From NCBI GenBank assembly GCA_900538555.1, contig UPYI01000002.1, positions 124,001-188,000 on the forward strand: a stretch of DNA of 64,000 nt. The letters are read 5' to 3'. Position numbers and translations under genes: made by a program. Below the pieces are notes generated by a model. It saw nothing but the letters and a program-made list of their open reading frames with translations, made no database searches and was not told where the DNA came from. Shown here piece after piece: positions 44,201 through 52,181 of this stretch. Source of the stretch: an uncultured Porphyromonadaceae bacterium. Its GTDB lineage: Bacteria > Bacteroidota > Bacteroidia > Bacteroidales > Barnesiellaceae. How positions within the stretch are numbered: the stretch's first letter is position 1; each line of letters begins with the position of its first letter.

Positions 44201-44856
44201 CTATAACACTCCACCACACGCCCCCAACGGGGATCGCGCGACAGGTCTAATATCGGAGAATAGATATTGGTATATCCCAAAGCGTTCGCCTCGCGGGCAG
44301 TCACTTCCGCAATCGCCCCGATCAGGTCTCGGTCCCATGTCGCGCCCTGTCCCGATTGGGAGGGAAACAGGGTTGCCCGGTCGTGGCACAATCCACGGAT
44401 ACCTTCGTTGGTGAAATCGACCGGAATACCTAACCGGGTCTCCTCCACGAACCAACGTTGTATAGCCTGCCGGTTACGGACGCTACGGCTATACGGGTAC
44501 GAAATGGACGACCCGAAACTGCCTAAACCGTTCGCCTGTTCGTCGATATTGGCAATACCATCTTTCCACACTTCCGTTTTCCATGCAGCCGTAGGCAGGC
44601 TGTCCTGCAACACGCGCCCCGAACCGTAAAGCGTAGCCAGCTGGCACGTTTTCTCTTCGACGGTCATCTGCGACAACAGATCGGCGACACGCAGCTCCAA
44701 TGCGGCGGCAGGATCTTCATACAGATCTTTCTGTCCGTTTTTGTTGAAATCGATCCAGCCTTTCCGATAAATATTGGGTTTCTTCTGCGCTACGGCTCCG
44801 CCTGCCAAAACACAACAGAGCAGCAGCACGATACTTTTTTTCGATAGATGATGCAT
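41233..44856 (-). CDS. Bifunctional GH3 beta-glycosidase fused to a CE7-type acetyl esterase
   Basis: 1207 aa. Signal peptide (about 1-23), GH3 barrel (about 35-430) with nucleophile Asp329 in YVVSDSEA and the KHFAVY motif, the GH3 C-terminal alpha/beta domain (about 440-650), and a fibronectin-III-like domain (about 690-770). A linker beta domain follows, then a CE7/AXE1 alpha/beta hydrolase (about 880-1207) with Ser1068 in GGSQGG, Asp1154 in GLQDETCPP and His1183 in DQKHGV. Both active sites look intact. It should remove terminal beta-sugars and acetyl groups in the periplasm. It is last in the operon SSS-GH94-GH3. Confidence 0.93.
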   Translation of the reverse strand: MHHLSKKSIVLLLCCVLAGGAVAQKKPNIYRKGWIDFNKNGQKDLYEDPAAALELRVADLLSQMTVEEKTCQLATLYGSGRVLQDSLPTAAWKTEVWKDGIANIDEQANGLGSFGSSISYPYSRSVRNRQAIQRWFVEETRLGIPVDFTNEGIRGLCHDRATLFPSQSGQGATWDRDLIGAIAEVTAREANALGYTNIYSPILDLSRDPRWGRVVECYSEDPYLAGELGKQMITVLQANGLVSTPKHFAVYSVPVGGRDEGTRTDPHVAPREMKTLLLEPFRKGIAEAGAHGVMSSYNDYDGEPVSGSHYFLTDILRRQWGFDGYVVSDSEAVEFLYRKHRTCSTAEEAAAQVVSAGLNVRTHFTSPEDFVMPLRRAIAQGKVSMDVIDRRVAEVLRVKFRLGLFDQPYKGDVRHADRIVHSEAHRQVARRAALESLVLLKNEEGLLPLSKELKKVAVIGPNADERDELICRYGPANAPVKTVYQGIKELLPSAEVAYAKGCDVIDPYFPESELYSVPLDEREQGMIAEAVALAERSDVAVLVLGGNEQTVREEYSRSDLNLMGRQQQLLEAVYAVGKPVVLVLLDGRAATINWADKYVPAILHAWFPGEFTGEAVAQALFGDYNPGGKLAVTFPRSVGQIPYAFPFKPGADSKGKVRVDGALYPFGYGLSYTRFEYENLKIKNPKIGEGGSVSLSFRVKNTGDRAGDEVVQLYLRDDYSSVTTYEKCLRGFERVHLNPGESREISFTLTPQDLGLWNRQDEFTVEPGTFTVMVGASSEDIRLRGTFEVTDSRASQTKTGLAALSLAVTSADEDWVFLAPQQVEMEVTPEVIPTQSMSCDLVCHITTDDYRPVTVQRYPVEVKAGCMFRQAIRFAPPAPGFYRITLYVENEGKKGAEKKFNVGYEPEKIISAPDAKPDFEQFWKETRAELDKVEPDYKLTLLEEQCSDIKNMYHVEMFSYGGVKIEGYYSVPKKPGKYPVVVAYMGYGAKPYFPDANAVPEFCEFVLSVRGQGIQKATNTYGDWIVYGLDSKENYYYRGAYMDLIRGIDFVASRPEVDADRILVEGGSQGGAFTMAACALDKRIKGGAPHITFLSDFRDYFQICPWPRSAFEKYLRTHTDKSWDDIYDLLTYFDIKNLSQYITCPIILGVGLQDETCPPHTNFSGFNLTKGSREYHVYRDQKHGVGKSWWKTRENFFRRIAGLPELD

Positions 44857-44884
44857 AACCTTACGTTTTATCGCTTTCTATCCG

Positions 44885-47323
44885 TTACAATTCCACTTCC
44901 ACCCGATAAGTTCCGCCTGCCGGCATCACCGGAACGAGGTTGCCCTCGATTTCCTTGCCATCGACACGCAACGTCCTTACGCCTTTCATCCTGCCTTCCG
45001 GATTCCGTACCTCGATGCAGTAGGTCGCACCACGGAATCGCCGGGTGACGGTAAAGCCCTGCCAGTCGGACGGGATGCACGGGTCGATCAGCAACCCGTC
45101 GTATTCGGGACGGATGCCGAGGATGTATTGGGTGATGGCGAAATAGTTCCATGCCGCCGTGCCGGTGAGCCACGAGTTCTTGGCTTCGCCGGGACGGTAG
45201 GCGTCTTTACCGGCGATCATCTGGGCGTACACGTAGGGTTCGACTTTGTGGAGCTCGCTGTTTTTTTCTTCTACGTAGGCGGGGCAGATTTTCTGGTAGT
45301 ATTCCCATGCCCGGTCGCCGCGACCGCGTACGGTTTCGCCGATCATGATCCACGGGTTGTTGTGGCAGAAAATGCCGGCGTTTTCCTTATAGCCTTCGGG
45401 GTAGCTGGATATTTCGCCGGATTCGATATGGTAGGTGGTGTAGGCGGGGTTGTTCAGCACGATACCGTGTTCACAGTCGAGCCGTTCTTTCACGGCATCC
45501 AATGCGCGGTCTACCATTCCCTCTTCGAGTCCGATACCAGCCATCGTGCACCAACCGTTCGACTCGATGAAAATCTTGCCCTCTTCGTTTTCTTCGCTGC
45601 CTATCTTGTTGCCGAAGAAATCGTAAGCACGGAGAAACCAACCGCCGTCCCAGCCATAACGTTTCACGGCTTCGGTCATGCGGTCTACTTCTGCCTGTGC
45701 CCGTTTCGCTTCGTCCGGTTTGCCGATGCGGGCTGCCAACCGGGCATATTCCCGTCCGTACATGACGAAGAGTCCGGCGATCATCAGGCTTTCGGCTTTC
45801 GAACCTTCGGTCTTGTTTTCAGTAGTCTGGAAGCTTTCGTCGGGATTGTCGGAGAAGCAGTTCAGATTCAGACAGTCGTTCCAGTCGGCACGCCCGATCA
45901 GGGGCAGACCGTGAGGACCGAGGTGCTCGACAATGTGGTTGAACGAGACGCGGAGATGTTCGAACAGCGAAACTTCCGTTCCCGGCTGGTTATCGAAGGG
46001 GACGGCTTCGTCGAGCAGGGTGTAGTCGCCGGTTTCTTTGAGGTAGTGGACGACGCCGAAGATAAGCCACATGGGGTCGTCGTTGAAGCCTTGACCGATT
46101 TCGTTGTTGCCTTTTTTGGTCAGGGGCTGGTACTGGTGATAACAGCCGCCGTCGGGGAACTGGGTGGAGGCAATGTCGATGATGCGTTCCCGGGCGCGTT
46201 CGGGAATCTGGTGCAGGAAGCCGACCAGATCCTGATTCGAATCCCGGAATCCCATTCCGCGTCCGATACCGCTTTCGAAAAACGATGCGGAGCGGGAGAA
46301 GCAGAACGTAATCATACATTGATACTGGTTCCACACATTCACCATCCGGTCGAGCTTATCGTTGCCGGATTGCAAGGTGTATATATCCAGAAGTTTGTCC
46401 CAATAGGCTTTCAGCTCGGCAAAAGCGGCATCTGCCTTCTCTGCCGTGTCGAAACGGGCAATCGTCGCCTCGGCTTTGTGTTTGTCGATCACCTGTTTAC
46501 TCTCCCATTTCTCTTGCGGGTCATTCTCCACATAGCCGAGGATGAAGACCAGCTCCTTGCACTCGCCCGGTTGAAGTTCGATGTCGAGACAATGGGAGGC
46601 TACCGGCGACCAGCCGTGTGCCACGCTGTTCCGGGGTACATTTTCCAACACGCTTTGCGGGGCATCGAAACCGTTGTACAACCCCAAAAAGCTTTCCCGG
46701 TCGGTGTCGAAGCCCGACAACGGGGCATTGACGCTGTAATAGGCGTAGTGGTTGCGACGCTCGCGGTATTCCGTCTTATGGTAGATGGTGCTGCCTTTCA
46801 CTTCGACCTCGCCGGTAGAGAAATTCCGTTGAAAATTCTCCATGTCGGTCTGGGCGTTCCACAAGCACCACTCCACAAACGAGTAGAGTCGGAACCGTTT
46901 CGTCTCTGCGGTCGTATTGCGCAAGGTCACTTTCTGTATTTCAGCCCAAGTATGAAGCGGGACGAAGAAAAGGACTTCGGCTTCCAGCCCGTTTTTGCTA
47001 CCCTTTATCCGGGTATAGTTCATACCGTGCCGGCACTCATAGCTGTCGAGTTCGGTACGGCACGGCTTCCATCCGGGATTCCATACCGTCCCGTTGTCGT
47101 GGATATAAAAATATCTGCCGCCATTATCCATCGGCACGCCGTTGTAACGGTAGCGGGTAATGCGGCGGAACTTCGCGTCCTTGCAAAACGCATAACCGCC
47201 CGCCGTATTCGAAATCAGTCCGAAGAAATCTTCCGTACCCAAATAGTTGATCCACGGGAACGGCGTACGAGGGTTCGTAATCACATATTCCCGGTTCTTG
47301 TCATCGAAATATCCGTATTTCAT
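44885..47323 (-). CDS. GH94 cellobiose phosphorylase
   Basis: 812 aa, no signal peptide (MKYGYFDDKNREYVITNPRTP), hence cytoplasmic. Family features: PFPWINYLG, the N-terminal beta-sandwich, and the (alpha/alpha)6 domain with GMGFRDSNQDL (about 356-366) and GRADWNDCLN, whose Asp483 falls at the number I remember for the general acid of the Clostridium thermocellum enzyme. It splits cellobiose (or a close disaccharide) with phosphate into glucose 1-phosphate and glucose. It starts 50 bp after the symporter gene and precedes GH3-CE7 by 28 bp. Confidence 0.92.
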   Translation of the reverse strand: MKYGYFDDKNREYVITNPRTPFPWINYLGTEDFFGLISNTAGGYAFCKDAKFRRITRYRYNGVPMDNGGRYFYIHDNGTVWNPGWKPCRTELDSYECRHGMNYTRIKGSKNGLEAEVLFFVPLHTWAEIQKVTLRNTTAETKRFRLYSFVEWCLWNAQTDMENFQRNFSTGEVEVKGSTIYHKTEYRERRNHYAYYSVNAPLSGFDTDRESFLGLYNGFDAPQSVLENVPRNSVAHGWSPVASHCLDIELQPGECKELVFILGYVENDPQEKWESKQVIDKHKAEATIARFDTAEKADAAFAELKAYWDKLLDIYTLQSGNDKLDRMVNVWNQYQCMITFCFSRSASFFESGIGRGMGFRDSNQDLVGFLHQIPERARERIIDIASTQFPDGGCYHQYQPLTKKGNNEIGQGFNDDPMWLIFGVVHYLKETGDYTLLDEAVPFDNQPGTEVSLFEHLRVSFNHIVEHLGPHGLPLIGRADWNDCLNLNCFSDNPDESFQTTENKTEGSKAESLMIAGLFVMYGREYARLAARIGKPDEAKRAQAEVDRMTEAVKRYGWDGGWFLRAYDFFGNKIGSEENEEGKIFIESNGWCTMAGIGLEEGMVDRALDAVKERLDCEHGIVLNNPAYTTYHIESGEISSYPEGYKENAGIFCHNNPWIMIGETVRGRGDRAWEYYQKICPAYVEEKNSELHKVEPYVYAQMIAGKDAYRPGEAKNSWLTGTAAWNYFAITQYILGIRPEYDGLLIDPCIPSDWQGFTVTRRFRGATYCIEVRNPEGRMKGVRTLRVDGKEIEGNLVPVMPAGGTYRVEVEL

Positions 47324-47373
47324 ATTCTGTATGCTTTTATGTTCTTACTATTTTTGTTTTCACTCTGACGCGT

Positions 47374-49227
47374 TCAGTCTTCCAATTTGTCGTACCAGTT
47401 CTTTTTCAGCACGACGGTAGCGACACCCACCACCATGGCGGCTGCGGCAAATGCCCAAAGCTGTTTCAGCACCAAATAGATCGGAGCTGCCACAAGGGCG
47501 GTCTGCCAGACGATTCCCACGGCGACATTAAACAGGTCGCGGCAGGCAGAAGTATTTTTCCGGAAACCGGGATTCTCCGCCACCACCAACTCGTGTACCG
47601 GACGCCACCAACCCCACGGGCGGGTTTTGGTATAAAATTTCTTCAACACTTCCATATCGGTTGCCGGTGCCGTATAGGTACCCCACACACAACCGATCAC
47701 GGAGAAGAGCAGGATGATCGGGAAATAGTAGAGTGGCAACACCGTATCGAAACAAGGGATCAACGGGATCACCAATGCAGGAACCATTCCGGCTGCCATC
47801 CCCCATGCGAAACCGCGTCCGTTGAAACGCCACCAGTGCCATTTCAGGATATTGGCGGCGATGTAGCTGCCGTATAATGCGCCGGTGACCCATTGCAATA
47901 CGCTATTCACATCTTCTGCAAGCACACCGAAGCAGATGCTGATGGCAACGACGATGATGCCGACCAGGTAGTTGGCGCGGTTGGCTTGACGCGGGGTGGC
48001 GTCTTTTTTGAAGTATTTGATATAGATGTCATTGACGATATAGGCTTGCACGGCGTTGAGTGTTCCGGCGAAAGTGGACATAAAAGCCGCCAACAGTCCG
48101 GCGAGGATCAGACCGGTAAGTCCGGCTGGGATCCACGGGTGGTTCACTACTGCCGGGAGTACCAGCTCGAAGTCGATTGCCCCCGACGCATTCCGGATCT
48201 GACCTTCGATCTGGTCGAACAGGATCAACCCCAATACGGCGAAACCGGCGATCATGAAATAACGTATCGGCATGAGGATAACGGTTACCGAGCCGCTCAT
48301 CAAAGCCGCTTCACGGGGTGAACGGGTAGAAAGGATTTTCTGCATGTCGTAAGTAGGAGCAGGACCGGCGATACTCGAAAGCACCCCTTTGAGCAGCACC
48401 ATGCCGAAGAAGAGGCTGAACAGCTGGTAACCATCGGTAGCCACCTTGTCGTTGAACTCCGCGAATTTGCCCGACCACTCCATATCGAGGGTCCAGCCGA
48501 ATCCCGGCGAATACCAACCGGCGGGCAGCCACGACGAAAAATCGACTACGTCCAGATGTACCATGGCAATGACTGCGACGGCGATGCCGGCGGCTGCCAT
48601 GATTACGTATTGGGCTACGTCTGCCCAGACGATGCTCATCATGCCACCCATCAGCGCATAGAATACGGCAAACAGCGTGAAGATGATTCCCCATACGTGC
48701 GGGACATAAGCATCGGGCACAAAATCGAAGAAAGGAAATATCGCCTTCAACGGCAGGAAGATCTCGATGAACTTGCCCATGCCGATGAAACCGTAGGCAA
48801 GCATGCTCAGCCCGACGAGGATGGCGAAGATGACGATGATCCAATGCGAGGTCACCGCGCCCCGGTCTTTGCCGAAACGGAAGGTGATCCATTCCGCTCC
48901 CGTGGTGCACTCCGACCGCCGGAGCCACGCGGAGAGGTAGATCATCAGGAAGATCTGGTTGAAGACGGGCCAGAGCCAGGGGATATAGATGCTTTTCATG
49001 CCGTAAATGACCGTGATGGCTACTAACCAGATCGTGCCGGAGATATCGAACATGCCCGAGGCGTTCGATAGTCCGAGCATGTACCACGGGATGCTTTTCC
49101 CGCCTAAAAGATAGGATTCGAGGTTGCGCGATGCCCGCCGTTTCAGATAGAAGCCGATAAAGATCAGCACGCCCAAGTAGAGCAGGATGATAGACAGATC
49201 TACCGGTGATAAAAAAGAGTTTGTCAT
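47374..49227 (-). CDS. Sodium:solute symporter (SSS family), probable disaccharide/sugar importer
   Basis: 617 aa with about 13-14 membrane helices. The start SPVDLSIILLYLGVLIFIGFYLKRR and the GGKSIPWYMLGLSNASGMFDISGT stretch are typical of SGLT-like SSS carriers. It sits directly upstream of the cytoplasmic GH94 phosphorylase, with 50 bp between, and downstream of the GH130 gene, so import of a disaccharide such as cellobiose or mannosylglucose is the likely job; this is inference from context. The family is firm. Confidence 0.92.
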   Translation of the reverse strand: MTNSFLSPVDLSIILLYLGVLIFIGFYLKRRASRNLESYLLGGKSIPWYMLGLSNASGMFDISGTIWLVAITVIYGMKSIYIPWLWPVFNQIFLMIYLSAWLRRSECTTGAEWITFRFGKDRGAVTSHWIIVIFAILVGLSMLAYGFIGMGKFIEIFLPLKAIFPFFDFVPDAYVPHVWGIIFTLFAVFYALMGGMMSIVWADVAQYVIMAAAGIAVAVIAMVHLDVVDFSSWLPAGWYSPGFGWTLDMEWSGKFAEFNDKVATDGYQLFSLFFGMVLLKGVLSSIAGPAPTYDMQKILSTRSPREAALMSGSVTVILMPIRYFMIAGFAVLGLILFDQIEGQIRNASGAIDFELVLPAVVNHPWIPAGLTGLILAGLLAAFMSTFAGTLNAVQAYIVNDIYIKYFKKDATPRQANRANYLVGIIVVAISICFGVLAEDVNSVLQWVTGALYGSYIAANILKWHWWRFNGRGFAWGMAAGMVPALVIPLIPCFDTVLPLYYFPIILLFSVIGCVWGTYTAPATDMEVLKKFYTKTRPWGWWRPVHELVVAENPGFRKNTSACRDLFNVAVGIVWQTALVAAPIYLVLKQLWAFAAAAMVVGVATVVLKKNWYDKLED

Positions 49228-49583
49228 AAAATGTCTGTTATAGTTTGTGTTTCAAAATAAGGTTTCGCACTTGGTATCATACGGATGAAAACTATCGTTT
49301 CTCATGGCTGTTTTCGTTGCCGCTCAATCGCTGTATAAAGATACTGCCCCATTCTTCGAGAGAGGTGGAAATATCCGGTAAAAAAATACCAAATGAGAGC
49401 AATCCGCAGCGAACCGCGTCCGGCTCGCCGGGAAATTGCCGGTATCGGCACATGCAAATACAAAATCCTTACAAAAGAATACAAAAATCCGGTAGTTGCG
49501 CCATTCCGACCTACTCAAACGGGGCTGCATCGAAAACTTGCATTTCGACACAACCCCGTCGGATTATCGGATGGTTTGTTTCT
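49228..49583. other. 356-bp spacer between the GH130 and symporter genes
   Basis: Contains the repeated hairpin at 49519-49559, which separates the upstream operon (BNR_4 to GH130) from the symporter operon. A minus-strand TTATTTTG (one mismatch to the -7 consensus) occurs near 49255-49262 and could be the symporter promoter, but no -33 supports it. Nothing else was recognised. Confidence 0.45.
49519..49559 (-). terminator. Terminator hairpin after GH130; second copy of the 24118 repeat
   Basis: Minus strand: ACGGGG...CCCCGT outer stem, internal mismatch, TCGAAA/TTTCGA inner stem, then TTT. The first ~19 nt of the minus-strand arm, CGGGGTTGTGTCGAAATG, are identical to the element at 24118-24161. 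Confidence 0.65.
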
Positions 49584-50756
49584 TTATTTCATAAACGGAC
49601 GGTTCTTTTCGATCAGACGTTTAATCGCAGCCACCGACTCGGCAGAGCGATAGCCGTCGGCAGGCGTGTTCAGGCAATAGTCGAGCAACCGATCGACCGA
49701 CGACACAGCCACGTGCATCCGGGTATCGGACGAAGCGTAATAGATAAATACCGTACCGTCTTCGTCGCATATCCAGCCGTTGCTGAACAACACGTTCGAC
49801 ACATCGCCTACCCGTTCGTCGCCCTGCGGTGCCATGAAATAACCGGCAGGTTCGGCAATCAGTCGTTCGGGATGTTCCAGATCGGTAAGATAAAGATACA
49901 GGACATAACGCAGCCCGGCAGCGCAGTTACGCACTCCGTGGGCGAGATGCAACCAGCCTTTCGATGTTTTTATCGGATGAGGGCCCTCTCCGTTTTTCAC
50001 CTCCTTTATCGTATGGTAATAGCGGTAATTGATAATCGTCTCCTCTTTCACCTCGGCATGGGTCATATCGTCGATCAATGCCCAACCGATACCTCCGCCT
50101 TTGCCGGTGTCGATAAAGCCGTCCTGCGGTCGGGTGTAAAGGGCATATTTCCCGTTTACGAATTCGGGGTGCAGCACTACATTGCGCTGTTGGCTCGCCG
50201 ATTTCAGATCGGGCAACCGTTCCCATACTTTCAGGTCTTTGGTACGCACGATACCGGCAGCCGCCACCGCCGACGACAAATCGCCATCGGGTGCGGACGG
50301 ATCTTTCCGCTCACTGCAAAAAATACCGTAAATCCAGCCGTCCTCATGTTGCGTCAGACGCATATCATATACGTTTATATCCGGATCGTCCGTTTCGGGA
50401 ATCGTCACCGGTTCGTCCCAGAAACGGAAATGGTCGATACCGTTCGGGCTTTCGGCTATCGCAAAAAACGATTTGCGGTCGTTTCCCTCTACCCGCACGA
50501 CCAGAATATATTTGCCGTTCCACTTGATCGCTCCCGCATTCAGCGCGGCATTGACACCGATACGCTCCATCATATACGGATTAGTCTCCGGATTCAGGTC
50601 GTAACGCCAATGCAACGGGATGTGTCCGGCGGTCACGACCGGATGAATGTAACGGTCGTAAATGCCGTTACCGAACTCCTCCTTTTCATTTTTAAGGTTC
50701 AACAAAGCGTCGTGCTGCTTTTTCAACGCTTCGAACCGCGAGTTGTCGCAAGTCAT
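49584..50756 (-). CDS. GH130 phosphorylase, probable 4-O-beta-D-mannosyl-D-glucose phosphorylase
   Basis: 390 aa, no signal peptide, cytoplasmic. Five-bladed propeller family with DDPDINVYDMRLTQHEDGW; Asp131 matches the catalytic Asp position I remember for the Bacteroides fragilis mannosylglucose phosphorylase (GH130 subfamily 1). It also has HPEFVNGKYALYTRPQDGFI and GPHPIKTSKGWLHLAHG. It should convert Man-beta-1,4-Glc plus phosphate to mannose 1-phosphate and glucose. It is the last gene of a six-gene operon with lyase and glycosidases, 15 bp after GH29. A related beta-mannoside is the alternative substrate. Confidence 0.9.
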   Translation of the reverse strand: MTCDNSRFEALKKQHDALLNLKNEKEEFGNGIYDRYIHPVVTAGHIPLHWRYDLNPETNPYMMERIGVNAALNAGAIKWNGKYILVVRVEGNDRKSFFAIAESPNGIDHFRFWDEPVTIPETDDPDINVYDMRLTQHEDGWIYGIFCSERKDPSAPDGDLSSAVAAAGIVRTKDLKVWERLPDLKSASQQRNVVLHPEFVNGKYALYTRPQDGFIDTGKGGGIGWALIDDMTHAEVKEETIINYRYYHTIKEVKNGEGPHPIKTSKGWLHLAHGVRNCAAGLRYVLYLYLTDLEHPERLIAEPAGYFMAPQGDERVGDVSNVLFSNGWICDEDGTVFIYYASSDTRMHVAVSSVDRLLDYCLNTPADGYRSAESVAAIKRLIEKNRPFMK

Positions 50757-50771
50757 ATCTTCCTATCTTTT

Positions 50772-52151
50772 TTATTTCAACGCATTTTCCAATTTATATA
50801 CCCAAGCGTGACGGCACGGCATATCCGCAAAACCGATCGACGGAGGGGTAACCGTCAAGGTCTTGCCTTTGAACGAATGTTTCACCCGCTTGTCCGATCC
50901 CAGCAGCGATACCTTTTTCGGATTCTTCACGCCTTTCACCGCGATCGGTTTGTCGCTCCATCGCGTGACGATCAGATACAGATCGTCGCCTTTCGCCGTA
51001 AAATACACTCCTTCCCGATTGTTGCTTTCCGGACAATCGAGCCATTGGTGTGTCCCGTAAATCGCATCACCGTTCACAGAGAGCCATTCGCCCATCTCCG
51101 CCAGCCGCTGCTGCATGATGACCGGAATACGACCGTCGGCGGTCGGTCCGACGTTCAACAACAGGTTTCCGCCCCGCGATACCTTCTCGACCAGAATACG
51201 CACCAATTCGTCGGCGGTAGAATAATCTGCCAGATTCTCGTTCCGGTTGTAGCCGAACGAACCGGCAATGCCGCGGCACTCCTCCCACGGGTGCGTGAAC
51301 TTCACCGACTTCGAATCGTCATCATGAATCAGATCGTATTCCGTCGTGTAGAAACTGCCGTGCTTGCTGCGCGTCTCCTCACCCCAGCGGTCGTTCACCA
51401 CCACCGTTTCCCGTACCGGAGAGTCGTTGTAAAGCCAAGCCAGGAACTCCTCGCTTTTCCAGGTCGAACTCGGATGCTCCCACTCCCCGTCGCTCCAAAC
51501 CACTTCGGGCGAGTAACGCATCACCAAGTCTTTCAGCTGGGGCAGCATGTGTTCCGATACATACCGGTCTACGTCGGAGTGATACAACGGGTGATTCCAT
51601 TCGTACAACGAATAATAAAATCCCATGTGCAACCCCTGTTTGCGCACGGCATCCGCCAGTTCGCCGCAAATATCGCGGTGCGGTCCGGCATCGACGCTGT
51701 TCCAGTTCACACTCTGCCCGCTCTGCCACAAGGCGAAGCCTTCATGATGTTTGGAGGTGAGTACGACATATTTCGCTCCGGAATTTTTGAAGATCTCCAC
51801 CCATTGGTCGGGATTGAACATTTCGGCTTTGAAGCCGCTCACAAAATCCTGATAGTGAAACTTGTCGCCGTACATCTCCCGGTGATATTTGCGGAACGCC
51901 TCGCCATCCTTGTCGGCAGGGTCTATGCGATGCCAGTACCATTCGGCATAACGCGAATACACATCGCCGTTGTTCGGCGCCCACGCCGGGACGGAATAGA
52001 GCCCCCAGTGAATGAAAATACCGAATTTGGCATCTTCGAACCACTCGGGAACGGGACGTTTGTCGAGCGACTCCCATGTAGCTTCATATCGGTTTTGTGC
52101 AAACATCATCGCCGAGATGCACGCCAAGAGGGAAAGAACTATTTTTCGCAT
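50772..52151 (-). CDS. GH29 alpha-L-fucosidase
   Basis: 459 aa with a signal peptide (MRKIVLSLLACISAMMFAQ). GH29 marks: WFEDAKFGIFIHWGLYSVPAW near the N-terminus, YVVLTSKHHEGFALW, and EVVWSDGEWEHPS with the nucleophile Asp of that motif (about 230). NLLLNVGPTADGRI is also typical. Likely periplasmic. It removes alpha-linked L-fucose or a related deoxysugar from side chains. It sits between the lyase and GH130 genes, 15-30 bp on each side. Confidence 0.93.
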   Translation of the reverse strand: MRKIVLSLLACISAMMFAQNRYEATWESLDKRPVPEWFEDAKFGIFIHWGLYSVPAWAPNNGDVYSRYAEWYWHRIDPADKDGEAFRKYHREMYGDKFHYQDFVSGFKAEMFNPDQWVEIFKNSGAKYVVLTSKHHEGFALWQSGQSVNWNSVDAGPHRDICGELADAVRKQGLHMGFYYSLYEWNHPLYHSDVDRYVSEHMLPQLKDLVMRYSPEVVWSDGEWEHPSSTWKSEEFLAWLYNDSPVRETVVVNDRWGEETRSKHGSFYTTEYDLIHDDDSKSVKFTHPWEECRGIAGSFGYNRNENLADYSTADELVRILVEKVSRGGNLLLNVGPTADGRIPVIMQQRLAEMGEWLSVNGDAIYGTHQWLDCPESNNREGVYFTAKGDDLYLIVTRWSDKPIAVKGVKNPKKVSLLGSDKRVKHSFKGKTLTVTPPSIGFADMPCRHAWVYKLENALK

Positions 52152-52181
52152 GGTCTTGTATGTTTTTTATGATTATCCTTG

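Noticed and set aside
45128..47368. 746-codon plus-strand open frame
   Set aside because: Antisense to the GH94 gene, which has intact catalytic motifs in the other strand.
49245..52172. 975-codon plus-strand open frame
   Set aside because: It is antisense to the GH29 and GH130 genes, crosses the gap between them and has no recognisable domain; the minus-strand families are certain.
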